DNA of 64,000 bases from Mycobacterium sp. SMC-8 (GCF_025263565.1 NZ_CP079865.1:1302001-1366000); one strand, 5' to 3'; numbered from the stretch's first letter, positions 35,031 through 44,025 are shown. A program made the numbers and translations. The notes: generated by a model not told the origin, from the letters alone.

Positions 35031-36048
35031 CTACCCGTCGATACCTGTGGTGCGGAACCGATTTCGGTACGTGCTGGGCGAGATTCCCAGATTTCGGCGA
35101 AACGTGCGCCGCAACGTGTCCGGTGTCCCGAACCCGGTGCGCCGTGCCACCGCGTCCTGCCCTTTGTCGCTCGTGGCAAGAAGTACTTTGGCGGCCTCCA
35201 GCCGCGCCTGCTCGACGAACCTCGCCGGTGTCATCCCGACCTGTTCGCGGAACATCCGCACCAGATGGCGCTCGCTTACCGCGGCGCGGGCGGCCATGGC
35301 GGCAATCGAGTGATCGGCGCCGGGGTCGGCGATCACCGAGTCCACGACACCTCGCAGACCCCCCGTCACCGGCAGCGCCGATTCCGCCCAGACGCTGAAC
35401 TGCGCCTGCCCACCCGGCCGTTGCAGGAAGACCACCATCCAGCGCGCGACGCGTCGCGCGACCGTCGGACCGAAGTCACTCTCCACGAGGGCGAGCGCGA
35501 GATCGATGCCGGCGGTGATCCCGGCACCGGTGATAAACGGTCCGTCCTTGGACGAACAGGGAATCCGGGTCGACCTTCACTTTCGGATACGTGCGGGCCA
35601 GCGTCTGGCAGTGCGCCCAGTGCGTGGTCGCCCGGCGGTTGTCGAGCAACCCCAGAGCGGCCAGCACGAAGGCCCCGGTACACACCGATGCGATGCGACG
35701 CGACCGGGGCGCGAGTTCGCGAACCATCATCAACGCGTCCGGAACCGAATCCGGTGTCGGTTCTTCCGGGATGTCGTGCAGGCCGGGGGTGAAGGAGAAA
35801 CCGGCGGGCACGCCTCCGGGAACGAGCAAGGTGTCGATCGATTCGGGCGCCCGGGCCAGGGGCACATCGGTGTTCAGCTGCGCATAGGCCGTCGTGCCGA
35901 CGGCGCCCCCGGTCGGCGACACCAGCAGCACCCGGTACCGGGCGCCGAAATCGTTGGCCCTGGCGAAGATCTCCAGAGGTGCCGCGACGTCCTGCAGCGT
36001 CACCTTGTCGTAGAGCGCGAACACCACTGTTCGGGAACCGTCTGCCAC
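35031..36048 (-). pseudogene. Frameshifted GlxA-type AraC regulator
   Basis: GTG 36048 opens a DJ-1/PfpI domain (VVFALYDKVTLQDVAAPLEIFA, SVCTGAFVLAALGLLDNRRATTHWAH) that runs to DPDSLFVQ. The frame then changes: the continuation GPFITGAGITAGIDLALALVE and the AraC domain (to 35031) lie one base out. The sequence reads as if one extra base were inserted at 35546-35547. Without it the product would be about 338 residues. As given, the DNA-binding domain is lost. It may be real decay or a sequencing error. Confidence 0.8.
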
Positions 36049-36171
36049 CACGCAGTCGCCCTTCCCTGACCCCGCTGTGCGTGGCGCCACTGTAACGGGC
36101 TTCTGTTACCACCGGGTTGCGGCGCCGTCTCAGTCGATGATCGCGGGCATGCTGTCCTCGCTTGAGCACCG

Positions 36172-36807
36172 CTACCGCGCGGAGGCCAGCTCGTCGAACA
36201 CCGCCTGATTCAGCGCGAACGCGGTCTTGACCTCGGCCACCACCCGTCCGATGTCAGCGGCGTCCAGACTGAGGCCGTCCAGGCGCTCCCGGTAGTGATC
36301 CTTGTACGGCTTGACCCGGAAACCGAAGCGGTAGAACGCCAACCCGTTTCCGTCGAGACCGAACTCGCGGTCGAGGATTCGGGCCATCGCCTGCCCACCG
36401 GACAAATCGCCCAGATAGCGGGTGTAATGGTGGGCCACCAGCGCGCCACCCCAGGACTGGCCGCTGATCCTCTCCCGATAGCGTTGCACCGCAGCTGAAT
36501 CCACGGTTCGATCGGCGCCCGGCGCCCAGTGGTCCAGATCGGCGTCCAGGGCCGCCACCCGTTCCAGCGCGGGGTCGTACACCGCCGCGACCAACGGGTC
36601 GTCGCGATGTGCCCGCACAGCGTTCTCCAGTGCGTCGTAGATCCCGCGCAACCGCACCAAATACTGCGCATAGCCGTGCCGGCCGATCCCCCCGGACAGC
36701 AGGTCGCTCAGAAACGGCGACCGTTCGGCGGCGTCGTGCTCGGCCGCCGAACCTTCTCTGATCGCCGTCGACAGCGGCCGCAAGGTTTCAGCGGTGCTCG
36801 GCCGCAT
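36172..36807 (-). CDS. Biliverdin-producing heme oxygenase
   Basis: A 211-residue canonical heme oxygenase. Proximal His24 in AAEHDAAERSPF and the distal helix YLGDLSGGQAMARIL are both present, as is the C-terminal KTAFALNQAVFDEL. It opens heme to biliverdin, CO and iron in the cytosol. It is divergent from a TetR gene with an 84-bp spacer that holds a perfect operator-like palindrome. Confidence 0.9.
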   Translation of the reverse strand: MRPSTAETLRPLSTAIREGSAAEHDAAERSPFLSDLLSGGIGRHGYAQYLVRLRGIYDALENAVRAHRDDPLVAAVYDPALERVAALDADLDHWAPGADRTVDSAAVQRYRERISGQSWGGALVAHHYTRYLGDLSGGQAMARILDREFGLDGNGLAFYRFGFRVKPYKDHYRERLDGLSLDAADIGRVVAEVKTAFALNQAVFDELASAR

Positions 36808-36860
36808 GCAGGGTCTCCAGAGGATCGGGTGGCTTTCGTCTCAGCCTAACGGCGGATCAA

Positions 36861-36880
36861 AACAGAGCACGCGCTCTGTT
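36861..36880. promoter_or_regulatory. Perfect TetR-type operator palindrome
   Basis: AACAGAGCACGCGCTCTGTT is an inverted repeat with 8-bp arms (AACAGAGC/GCTCTGTT) around ACGC, ending 11 bases before the TetR start at 36892 and 53 bases upstream of the heme oxygenase start. Position and shape are typical for TetR autoregulation; heme oxygenase could be co-regulated. Confidence 0.7.
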
Positions 36881-36891
36881 ATGGTGTTCGG

Positions 36892-37521
36892 GTGCCCAGA
36901 CCCCGCGTCATCGACCTGGACCACCTGATGGACACGGCTGAGCAGCTGGCCGCCGACGCGGGGCCGCGCGCGGTGACGATCAGGGCGTTGTCGCAGCGCA
37001 CCTCGATTTCGAACGGTGCGATCTATCACGCATTCGGATCCCGCGGCGGTCTTTAAGGTCACGTCTGGTTACGTGCGGCTCGGCGGTACCTGCAGGAGCA
37101 GCGGAGGGCTGTCGCGGGGGCGCTCGCCGACGGTGATGTGCAGGCCGCGGTGGTCGCCGCCGCCGAATGTCCGGCCACATTCCTGGAAAGCCACCCGTCC
37201 TCGGCGCTGTACCTGCTCGCTCTGCCCCGCCATGAGCTGCTCGGCGCCCGCGACGTTGCTGCCGAACTCGCGGCCGATCTCCGCGCTCTCGACGGCGACC
37301 TGGGGGCGCTCATCGTCGAGCTCGCCGAGAGCATGTGGGGCCGCCGTGACCGGCACGCAATCGCGGCGATCCGGGCCTGCGTGGTCGATCTGCCGACCGC
37401 GTTGCTGCTGCGCGTGCAGCATCCGCCGGACCCCGGGACACGCGACCGGCTCACCGCCGCGGTCCGCGCAGTCCTCGCACTCACACCCCCGGCACCCAAG
37501 TCCAGGAAGGAACCGACATGA
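36892..37521 (+). pseudogene. TetR-family regulator interrupted by an in-frame stop
   Basis: GTG 36892 starts a TetR protein with a normal helix-turn-helix (VTIRALSQRTSISNGAIYHAFGSRGGL). Codon 55 is TAA (37054-37056), and the same frame continues open to 37521 through a standard C-terminal domain (HVWLRAARRYLQEQRRAV, ending LTPPAPKSRKEPT). The uninterrupted length would be about 209 residues. The nonsense codon removes the ligand-binding and dimerisation domain. The TGA overlaps the ATG of the next gene (ATGA). Confidence 0.82.
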
Positions 37522-37949
37522 GGACAGGTCCCGCGCTGCGCACCAATCTCCGAATCTGGAACACGCTGCAGAAGATTCCGTTCGGCACGTGGATGTTCAG
37601 TCAGGCGGTATGCCTGAAGGCCCCCTACTTCCGCTCCGTGCATCCCGCCGTCGAGGAACTCCGGGTGGGCTACTGCCGCGCGACCGCACGTAACCGCCGC
37701 GGCGCGCACAACCACCTCGGCACCTTCCACGCCATCGCGTCGTGCAACATGGCCGAGCTCGCGGGCGCGTTGATGACCGACGCCACCATCCCGCCGACCG
37801 ACGTCACCGCCATCGCGCATCTGGAATCGATTCCTGAGTTCGGCTCCGAGGCAACCAAACTCGTCGTTCCAGTGGATATCACCGATGCGGCCGGCACGGT
37901 GTGTGTCGCCGCCCGGATCACAATGCGGATCTCTCCGCGTCGCAGCTAG
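37518..37949 (+). CDS. DUF4442 hotdog-fold protein, possibly internally shortened
   Basis: A 143-residue protein with the DUF4442 pattern (RIWNTLQKIPFGTWMFSQ, APYFRSVHPAVEELRVGYCRA, RNRRGAHNHLGTFHAIASCNMAELAGAL, ARITMRISPRR). Between AIAHLES and GSEATKLVVPVDI the strand usually found in the family (about 20-25 residues) seems missing, so it may carry an in-frame deletion. It is co-transcribed with the broken TetR gene (ATGA). Thioesterase-like activity is only an inference. Confidence 0.65.
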   Translation: MRTGPALRTNLRIWNTLQKIPFGTWMFSQAVCLKAPYFRSVHPAVEELRVGYCRATARNRRGAHNHLGTFHAIASCNMAELAGALMTDATIPPTDVTAIAHLESIPEFGSEATKLVVPVDITDAAGTVCVAARITMRISPRRS

Positions 37950-37952
37950 CCC

Positions 37953-38156
37953 TCAGGCCGCCACCGCGGTGCCGCAGATACCGCAGACCTCGAACACGCG
38001 CCGCTTCCATCGCGCCACCGGGATGAAGAACAGCGTGAGTTGTTTGAACTCCCGCATGCGGTTCCACTGGCTGGTGTTGTGACAGCGCGGACAGGTCCGC
38101 ACCTGTCCGGCGCCGAGGTAGGCCTGTTTGGTGCCGTACCCGAAGAAGAGCAACAT
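37953..38156 (-). CDS. Zinc-ribbon protein, 67 aa
   Basis: A small protein beginning MLLFFGYGTKQAYLGAGQVRTCPRCHN with two CxxC motifs (CPRC and CGIC) around a hydrophobic TLFFIPVARWK. This matches a common actinobacterial zinc-ribbon family of unknown role. It is convergent with the DUF4442 gene and lies 18 bases upstream of the glycosyltransferase gene on the same strand. Confidence 0.75.
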   Translation of the reverse strand: MLLFFGYGTKQAYLGAGQVRTCPRCHNTSQWNRMREFKQLTLFFIPVARWKRRVFEVCGICGTAVAA

Positions 38157-38174
38157 GCCGTCAGCCTCCTGAAC

Positions 38175-39008
38175 TCATACGCTGATCACCGTCTTATGCG
38201 GCGCACCGCCAGGATCCCGGCTGATCAGTCCCTGTTCGGCGAAGGCATCCAGCCATCCGCCCATCGGCCAGGTACCCCATCGGCGGTGATAGATGTGTGC
38301 GTTGCGCACGATGTCGTCGAGGTGCCGCACCGGCGGGTTCTCGACCGGGTGGTGCTGGTGGAAAGCGTGCGCCCCGCCCACCCAGCACATCGGCACGCCC
38401 CTGGCTGCGGCACACTGCCCGAAGTCGGTGTCCTCACCACCGTAGCCCACGTACTCCTCGCAGAAGCCGCCGATCCGATCCCAGGTCCCTGCGCGTACGG
38501 CGAACGACAGCGACCAGAACAACGCGTAATCCGTTGTCGGAAGCACAGTTCCGTCGGGAGGTGACGGTCGGGCGGCGTGCGGTCGCCGGTGGTCGTCCAG
38601 TGTCGCCAGGTCATACCCGGCGGGTCCGGCCGGGGGCAGGTAGGTGACCGGACCGCACAGCAGCGCGTCCCTGTGCTCGGCCCGCCGAGCCGCTGCCCGG
38701 TAACGGCCGGTCAGCACGGCCGACGGGATGCAGTCGACGTCGAGGAAGATCAACAGTTCGGCTCCTCGGTCGAGGGCGCTTCGGGCGCCGGCGTTCCGCG
38801 CCCGCGCCAGCGGCAGCGGTGCCGCCGCAGGGCATGAGACGACATAGCCGGGGTGCCGTTCAGACTCCGCGACCGCGACCACGTCGGGGTCACCGAGCGC
38901 CACCACGACGTGGTCGTCGACGGGCTCGGTGCTGCACTGCAGACCCCGTATCTGGGCGCGCAGGTGCCGGTGCCGTCCGTGCACGATCGTGATCACCGCT
39001 GTCTTCAT
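38175..39008 (-). CDS. Family 2-type glycosyltransferase
   Basis: A 277-residue GT-A fold enzyme. The N-terminal KTAVITIVHGRHRHLRAQIRGL, the LIFLDVDCIPS (DxD-type) and the acceptor block GGFCEEYVGYGGEDTDFGQ (catalytic ED) resemble GT2/GT27-like transferases with a galactosyltransferase C-terminal domain. ATG 39008 overlaps the upstream TGA. It is last in a coupled glycosyltransferase run. Donor and acceptor unknown. Confidence 0.82.
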   Translation of the reverse strand: MKTAVITIVHGRHRHLRAQIRGLQCSTEPVDDHVVVALGDPDVVAVAESERHPGYVVSCPAAAPLPLARARNAGARSALDRGAELLIFLDVDCIPSAVLTGRYRAAARRAEHRDALLCGPVTYLPPAGPAGYDLATLDDHRRPHAARPSPPDGTVLPTTDYALFWSLSFAVRAGTWDRIGGFCEEYVGYGGEDTDFGQCAAARGVPMCWVGGAHAFHQHHPVENPPVRHLDDIVRNAHIYHRRWGTWPMGGWLDAFAEQGLISRDPGGAPHKTVISV

Positions 39009-40015
39009 CGCCGGGCCGCCTTTCCACGGCACCGGACCGCGGTCGACTCGATCGCCGCGGCGGCCCGCGCTGCCGCTCCGTGCACCTGCCATTGCCTCCA
39101 CCGCTGCGGGTCGGTGGTGCGTGCCCGTTGCAGCACGGCGGGCCAGTCGTCATCGGATGGCCACCGCGGTGCGGTGACAGCCAGACCGTATCGGCTCAGC
39201 ACCGACGCGGTCATGTGCTGCTCGTCGAAGGGCCGAGGCTGCGGGATGACGACCGCAGGTCGGCGGGCCGCCGCGATGTCGGCGACACTGTTCTGGCCGG
39301 CGTGACTGACCACGACGTCGGCGTCGCACAGGTAAGGCCACGGGTCGTCGGTCCAGATTCCGGACGCGCCACCGAGGGCGGTACAGGTGACGTCCTGCAC
39401 GCACGCCCGGGCGGCGCCGAACCCGTCGGCAGCGCCGCCGAGCAGCAGCACGTGCAGGTCGCGCCGGTCACTGGACCGTGTCGGCATCGGTCGGTTCTCG
39501 AAGCGGCTGACGCCACCGACGTAACTGGTCTTGTGCTCGTGCGGTTTCAGCCAGTGCGGGGTGTTCAGACCGGCGGGCCAGGCGGCCAGGATGTGGTCGG
39601 CCATCTGGTGCACGACGACATGCGGCGGATCGGTCCGGTCCCCGGGCAGTGCGACGATGACGGTCGGAATCCCCAACAGCCGCAGGAACATCGCCACCTC
39701 GACCGACACATCAACCACGCACAACTCGGGCCGCGCGTCAGCGACCCACTGTGCCAGCGCCTGCATGCGCGCCCCGAAGCCGCTGTCGTAGTAGGGCGCC
39801 CAGTGCAGCGCCCCGTGCGCCGTCGGTTCCGAGACGTGTTCGGCCACGTCGTCACGCGGAAGCCTGACGACCGAGGAGAACGGATGCTGTTGCGGCACAG
39901 TCGCCGAGGTCAATGCCGTCACGGGTCTGCGCAGATGCGAGGTGATGCTGACGGCCCGGGCGAGGTGGCCGTACCCGTGATGGTGGATGTAGTAGCCGAT
40001 CATCGGTGTCGTCAC
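39005..40015 (-). CDS. GT-B glycosyltransferase (MurG/UGT-like)
   Basis: A 336-residue protein. The N-terminal MIGYYIHHHGYGHLARAVSITSHL is a donor-side Rossmann start with the GHLARA motif; the C-terminal DADVVVSHAGQNSVADIAAARRPAVVIPQPRPFDEQ is the nucleotide-sugar site of GT28/GT1 enzymes. GTG 40015. In this sequence the upstream glycosyltransferase frame overlaps its start by 164 bases, which I interpret as a frameshift in that neighbour. Confidence 0.82.
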   Translation of the reverse strand: MTTPMIGYYIHHHGYGHLARAVSITSHLRRPVTALTSATVPQQHPFSSVVRLPRDDVAEHVSEPTAHGALHWAPYYDSGFGARMQALAQWVADARPELCVVDVSVEVAMFLRLLGIPTVIVALPGDRTDPPHVVVHQMADHILAAWPAGLNTPHWLKPHEHKTSYVGGVSRFENRPMPTRSSDRRDLHVLLLGGAADGFGAARACVQDVTCTALGGASGIWTDDPWPYLCDADVVVSHAGQNSVADIAAARRPAVVIPQPRPFDEQHMTASVLSRYGLAVTAPRWPSDDDWPAVLQRARTTDPQRWRQWQVHGAAARAAAAIESTAVRCRGKAARR

Positions 40016-41090
40016 CCCTGGGAGAGATCATCTGTCGATAGATTGCGAGGTGGGCCCGCACCATTGCCGCGGCAGAGCAGCGGCGCACGGCGTGCTCGTG
40101 CACCTGCCGTCGGGGCAGCCGCGCGGCCACCGGGATCGCCGCGGCCAGCGCCTCGATGTCGTCGGGAGCTACCAGGCAGCCCGACTGGGGTGTCACCAGT
40201 TCGGGGATCCCGCCCCGCGCGAAGGCGACGACCGGTGTGCCGCAGGACATCGCTTCGGCGACCACGAGCCCGTACGGTTCGTCCCACGTCGGAGTCACCA
40301 GTGCGACCGAGGCGGCTCCCACCAGGCGGGCCAGGTGCTGCTGGGTGAGATGGCCGGCATACCGGACGGCTTGACCCAGGTGCGGTTCGACGGCATCGGC
40401 GAAATACGCGGGATCGGAGATCGGCCCTGCCAGCATGAGATTGCCACCGGCAAGCCGGGCGGCATCGATAGCCAGGCGCGGAGCCTTTTCCGGCGTGATA
40501 CGCCCGAACCAGACGGCGTGCTGCCCGCCCGGTCCCAGCGGCCACCGCCGGGCGTCGATTCCGTTGGGCACCACAGTGAACGGGACGCCGGCGGGCGCCC
40601 AGGCAGTGGCGGTGTGTTCGGAGACGGCGGCGAAGCGGGTACCCCGGCCGCCGGTGGCCTGGACGGCCGACTCCAGCCACGGCGTCGGCGGGGTGTGCAC
40701 CGTGGTCAGCATCGGTGTGGACAGCGTGGGCGCCATCGCCACGGGCAGATAGTGCAGGCTGTGATTGTGGATGACGTCGAAGCTCTCGGCGTGTCTGCCT
40801 GCCAGGCCCAACATCAGCGCCAGGTAGGCATGGTGGTCGTCCATGAACTCCTCGGCGGGCATGGAGACGTCCGACCGTGCCGCATCGGAGAGTTTCAGCT
40901 CGCGCACCGTCAGCGACGCGCAGCCCGGGGCGGGGTCTGAGCCGGGGGCGGCGAACAGTGAGACCCGTTGTCCCTGGTCGGCCAGCGCTCGGGCCAGGTG
41001 CCAGACATGCGCTTCCAGGCCGCCGGCGAACGGCTGGCTGACGGGGTGGCGGGACGATGCGATCAGCGCGATCCGCAGCGGGCGCATCAT
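39852..41090 (-). CDS. GT4 glycosyltransferase, C-terminus probably frameshifted
   Basis: About 412 residues as read. The body is a normal GT4 enzyme: AGGLEAHVWHLARAL, VIHNHSLHYLP, WFGRITPEKAPRLAIDAA and TWDEPYGLVVAEAMSCGTPVVAFARGGIPEL (EX7E). After YRQMISPRG the frame reads about 50 residues of antiparallel-looking Arg/Pro sequence inside the next gene. One extra G in the GGGG complementary to 40015-40018 would give an immediate TGA overlapping the next GTG, the GTGA pattern seen elsewhere here. It is a close paralogue of the gene at 46134. ATGA overlap upstream. Confidence 0.8.
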   Translation of the reverse strand: MMRPLRIALIASSRHPVSQPFAGGLEAHVWHLARALADQGQRVSLFAAPGSDPAPGCASLTVRELKLSDAARSDVSMPAEEFMDDHHAYLALMLGLAGRHAESFDVIHNHSLHYLPVAMAPTLSTPMLTTVHTPPTPWLESAVQATGGRGTRFAAVSEHTATAWAPAGVPFTVVPNGIDARRWPLGPGGQHAVWFGRITPEKAPRLAIDAARLAGGNLMLAGPISDPAYFADAVEPHLGQAVRYAGHLTQQHLARLVGAASVALVTPTWDEPYGLVVAEAMSCGTPVVAFARGGIPELVTPQSGCLVAPDDIEALAAAIPVAARLPRRQVHEHAVRRCSAAAMVRAHLAIYRQMISPRGDDTDDRLLHPPSRVRPPRPGRQHHLASAQTRDGIDLGDCAATASVLLGRQASA

Positions 41091-42157
41091 TTCAGTGCCT
41101 TCTCGTAGAGGGTCCTGTGCGCGCCGGTCAACTGCGCCCGTTCGGCGGACCGCTCCCTCCAGGTGGCCCGGGGGGCCGGCGTGCCGCTGCGCCAGCGCTC
41201 ATGAGCCGTCTGCACGGCCATCTCCAGGGACGCCACATCGAACTCGGTTTCGGTCAACGTGAAGACACCACACGGCTGCTGCTCGGCATAGAACCCGCAG
41301 CTCGGTGCGATCACGGCGGTGCCCAGGTCGAAACAGGCTTCCAGCCAACCTGAATGCGTTCCGAATCGGTAGGGCAACACCGACACCGACAGTCCGGAAA
41401 GGTAGTCCCACAGTTGCGCATCCGAGAAGTAGGGGTGCACACACACCTCGACATGCTCAAGCCGGTCGAAGGCCAGCACCGCTTTCCCGAATCGTGCTGC
41501 GTACCAATGGCTGCCAGGTTCGAAGACCTCATCGTGAATGTTGATGCGCAACAGCGCGTCCGGCAGAGTATCGGTGATCTCGGTCAGCGCGTGCAGCACC
41601 GGCAGCGGATCCATGTTGGCGCGCAAGCTCTTGACGTGGACCCCGACCACGAAGCGGTCCTGCTCCTTTCGGGTGGCCTCGATGTGCGGCCGCTCCAAGA
41701 CATGGGGATGCGCAAGCACGTGAGCGGTGCGGTCCCATCGGCGCCGAATCTCCTGGGCGGCACCGGGTGTCAGGGTGATGATTGTTTCCGCCGCGGCGAC
41801 CAGCACGTTCTGCTGCAGCCGGTGCGCCTCGGGCTCACGGTGGTGCGGGTTACGCAGATCGTGGATGGTGTACACCAACGGCTTGCCGTGGAACTTCAGT
41901 TCCTGCATCACCTCGGACAGCACCTCCGCACCCACGGCATCGAACCCGAAGTGGACGTGGAACACGTCGAAGCGGTCATGGTTGGCGGTGACCCAACCGG
42001 GTTCCAGCATCAGCGGAGGCCACCACCCGCCCGGCACCTTGCGTCCGTCGGTGGGCACCGGATCGAACAGCCGGACCACCTCGTCTCCACCTGCCGGGTC
42101 GGCCAGATGTCGTACATATACATGGGAGGCCGGCACTGAAGCCACACGCAGCAACGA
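41087..42157 (-). CDS. GT-B glycosyltransferase, GT4-like
   Basis: About 356 residues (LRVASVPASHVYVRHLADP..., FDVFHVHFGFDAVGAEVLSEV, YTIHDLRNPHHREPEAH, LLRINIHDEVFEPG, VSVLPYRFGTHSGWLEACFDLG). This is a GT-B layout without a strong EX7E; donor unknown. TTG 42157 is chosen because GAGGAG lies seven bases upstream; GTG 42169 would place that site inside the gene. First gene of the glycosyltransferase run; a small inverted repeat TGCGTT/AACGCA sits upstream at 42182-42196. Confidence 0.72.
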   Translation of the reverse strand, partial: SLLRVASVPASHVYVRHLADPAGGDEVVRLFDPVPTDGRKVPGGWWPPLMLEPGWVTANHDRFDVFHVHFGFDAVGAEVLSEVMQELKFHGKPLVYTIHDLRNPHHREPEAHRLQQNVLVAAAETIITLTPGAAQEIRRRWDRTAHVLAHPHVLERPHIEATRKEQDRFVVGVHVKSLRANMDPLPVLHALTEITDTLPDALLRINIHDEVFEPGSHWYAARFGKAVLAFDRLEHVEVCVHPYFSDAQLWDYLSGLSVSVLPYRFGTHSGWLEACFDLGTAVIAPSCGFYAEQQPCGVFTLTETEFDVASLEMAVQTAHERWRSGTPAPRATWRERSAERAQLTGAHRTLYEKALK

Positions 42158-42289
42158 TCGTCTCCTCACCCGGAATGTGAATGCGTTGGGAACGCACGAT
42201 GTCCCTGCGTACTGAAGAACTCGGCCCAGCCGATTTACCCGGCGGCTAGGGCGCCAAACATGACGGTTCGTTCATACTCGGGCGCGACG

Positions 42290-43048
42290 TCACGCGTGAC
42301 GCACGCTCATCACCACGCCGACCACCAGTCCGTCGCCGAGCAGCGTGCCCATCTGGTCGGACTGCTGCTCGGAGAGCTGCCAGGTGCGTGTTCTCGCGTG
42401 CCGGCGGCGGAGTTCCTCGTCCACCGTGTCGACGCACTGTTCCCACGCGTGCGGTATGGCGGGCAGGTCGGCGGTGCAGAGCTCGGCGTCGACGCGTAAT
42501 CCGGCCGCGCTCAGCAGTTTCGGCAACGAGTCCCTGGTCGGGAAGTTGTTGCCGTCGGGTTGCTGGTCGGCGTCGAGGTCCTGCTGGGCGACGAACACGA
42601 GCAGGCCGATCCGGCCCGGTGGCCGGACCACGCGGCGCAGTTCGGTGAGCACGCCGAGTTGGTCGGAGGTGGTGCACAACACCCCGAGGCACCAGGCGGC
42701 ATCGAACGCGTTGTCGGGGAAGGGAAGCGCACCTGCGGTGGCCTGTACCACCGGGTACGGGAACAATGTGCGGGCCGCCCGGCATGCGCCGGCCTGCGGT
42801 TCCACCAGGACCGGCGACACCGGCGTGCGGTCCGCGGCGTAGGCGGCGGGACCCCCGACACCGGCCCCGCAGTCGAGCAACACCTCACCTGGTCGCAGCT
42901 GCAACCGGTCGACCAGCCAGTCCAGCGCCGCGGGGTTTCCGCTCCCACGACAGCCGGCCGGAATGTGGTACTCCGGGCCGAGATCACGTGCCAGTTCGGC
43001 GGTCCATTCGGCCACAGTGTCGAACTCCGCCTCCATCGCCTCGCTCAT
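42290..43048 (-). CDS. Class I SAM-dependent methyltransferase
   Basis: A 252-residue methyltransferase with motif I VLLDCGAGVGGPAAYAAD, motif II region LPFPDNAFDAAWCLGVL and motif III LRRVVRPPGRIGLLVFV. The substrate could be a small molecule or sugar. Its ATG overlaps the TGA of the MTHFR-like gene, so methyl-donor chemistry genes are coupled. The glycosyltransferases begin 133 bases downstream on the same strand. Confidence 0.82.
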   Translation of the reverse strand: MSEAMEAEFDTVAEWTAELARDLGPEYHIPAGCRGSGNPAALDWLVDRLQLRPGEVLLDCGAGVGGPAAYAADRTPVSPVLVEPQAGACRAARTLFPYPVVQATAGALPFPDNAFDAAWCLGVLCTTSDQLGVLTELRRVVRPPGRIGLLVFVAQQDLDADQQPDGNNFPTRDSLPKLLSAAGLRVDAELCTADLPAIPHAWEQCVDTVDEELRRRHARTRTWQLSEQQSDQMGTLLGDGLVVGVVMSVRHA

Positions 43049-44025
43049 GACCCCAACCTTTCCGCGCGAATACGTTCCCCGACTTCGGCTTTGATGCGGG
43101 CGCCGACCTTGGTCCCGCCGGCCGACGCCAGTCCGGAGATGTTGACCCCGGCCACGCCGTCGATGGCCAGCAGCGCCCGCGCCTCGGCGACGGCGGCCTC
43201 GATGCCCGCGTCGACCGGGTCCGCCGCGTTCAACACGGCGGTGACCACCTCCGGGTCAAGGGCCAATCCCGGAAGTCCCTGCAGGACGGCCGCGGACACC
43301 TCGTCGGTGAACACCGCCACCGCCGCCAGAACCGGAATGCTCAGTCCCGCAGCATGTGCCGCCGCCATGAACCCGGCGACCGAAGCCGGCGACGACACGT
43401 GGTTCAGGACGGCGATCCGGGCGCCCGCGTGCTGCTTGTGCACCAGTCGGCGGGGGCGTCCCGCGATCGGCGGCGCGGTGATGGTCTCCGGCACCGCGGC
43501 GGTCACTCCCAGCGACGCGGCCAACTCGACCAGCCGCGGCCCGTCGAGGTCGAAGGTCTGGGTGACATCGGGGCGCACGTCGTAGCCGCGCCCGTCGCCG
43601 GTCACACACAGCACCGTCTGCACGCCGATCAGCGACAGCCCCCGCACCTCCTGCTCCAGCACCACCCGGTTGCGGTCCCGGCAGGACAGCGTGATCCACG
43701 GGGTCACACCGGCGTCCAGCAGCAGTCGCCCCATCAGGGTGGGCGGGAAGTCGGGCCGGTTCTGGTGTTCGCCGACCAGGACGGCATCGCAGGACGGCGC
43801 CAACGCCGCCGCGGTCGCCGCGACATCGGGGGGATCGAAGGGGGCGCAGGTGAAATCCGTCAGGATCAGCGGGGCCGTGGCCGGTTCACGCGGGGCCGGC
43901 GCGTCGGCCGGCCATGGCACGACGTCGGGAAAAGCGCAGGGGCCGGGGCGCATTTCACACTCGCCGCCGGGCCGTACGCCTCCGCACGGCCCGAATGTCA
44001 TCCGCTTGGGACAGCCCTCGTCCAT
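43045..44025 (-). CDS. Methylenetetrahydrofolate reductase-like protein with Cys-rich N-terminus
   Basis: A 326-residue protein. The first 30 residues (CPKRMTFGPCGGVRPGGECEM, Cys5, Cys14, Cys23) resemble the MTHFR_C/MetV Cys-rich zinc-type domain usually found fused to or beside MetF. The rest is a TIM-barrel MTHFR (VLVGEHQNRPDFPPTLMGRLLLDAG, LCVTGDGRGYDVRPDVTQTFDLDG). It may supply methyl-THF or act as an unusual methyl carrier enzyme. ATGA coupling to the methyltransferase. Confidence 0.75.
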   Translation of the reverse strand: MDEGCPKRMTFGPCGGVRPGGECEMRPGPCAFPDVVPWPADAPAPREPATAPLILTDFTCAPFDPPDVAATAAALAPSCDAVLVGEHQNRPDFPPTLMGRLLLDAGVTPWITLSCRDRNRVVLEQEVRGLSLIGVQTVLCVTGDGRGYDVRPDVTQTFDLDGPRLVELAASLGVTAAVPETITAPPIAGRPRRLVHKQHAGARIAVLNHVSSPASVAGFMAAAHAAGLSIPVLAAVAVFTDEVSAAVLQGLPGLALDPEVVTAVLNAADPVDAGIEAAVAEARALLAIDGVAGVNISGLASAGGTKVGARIKAEVGERIRAERLGS

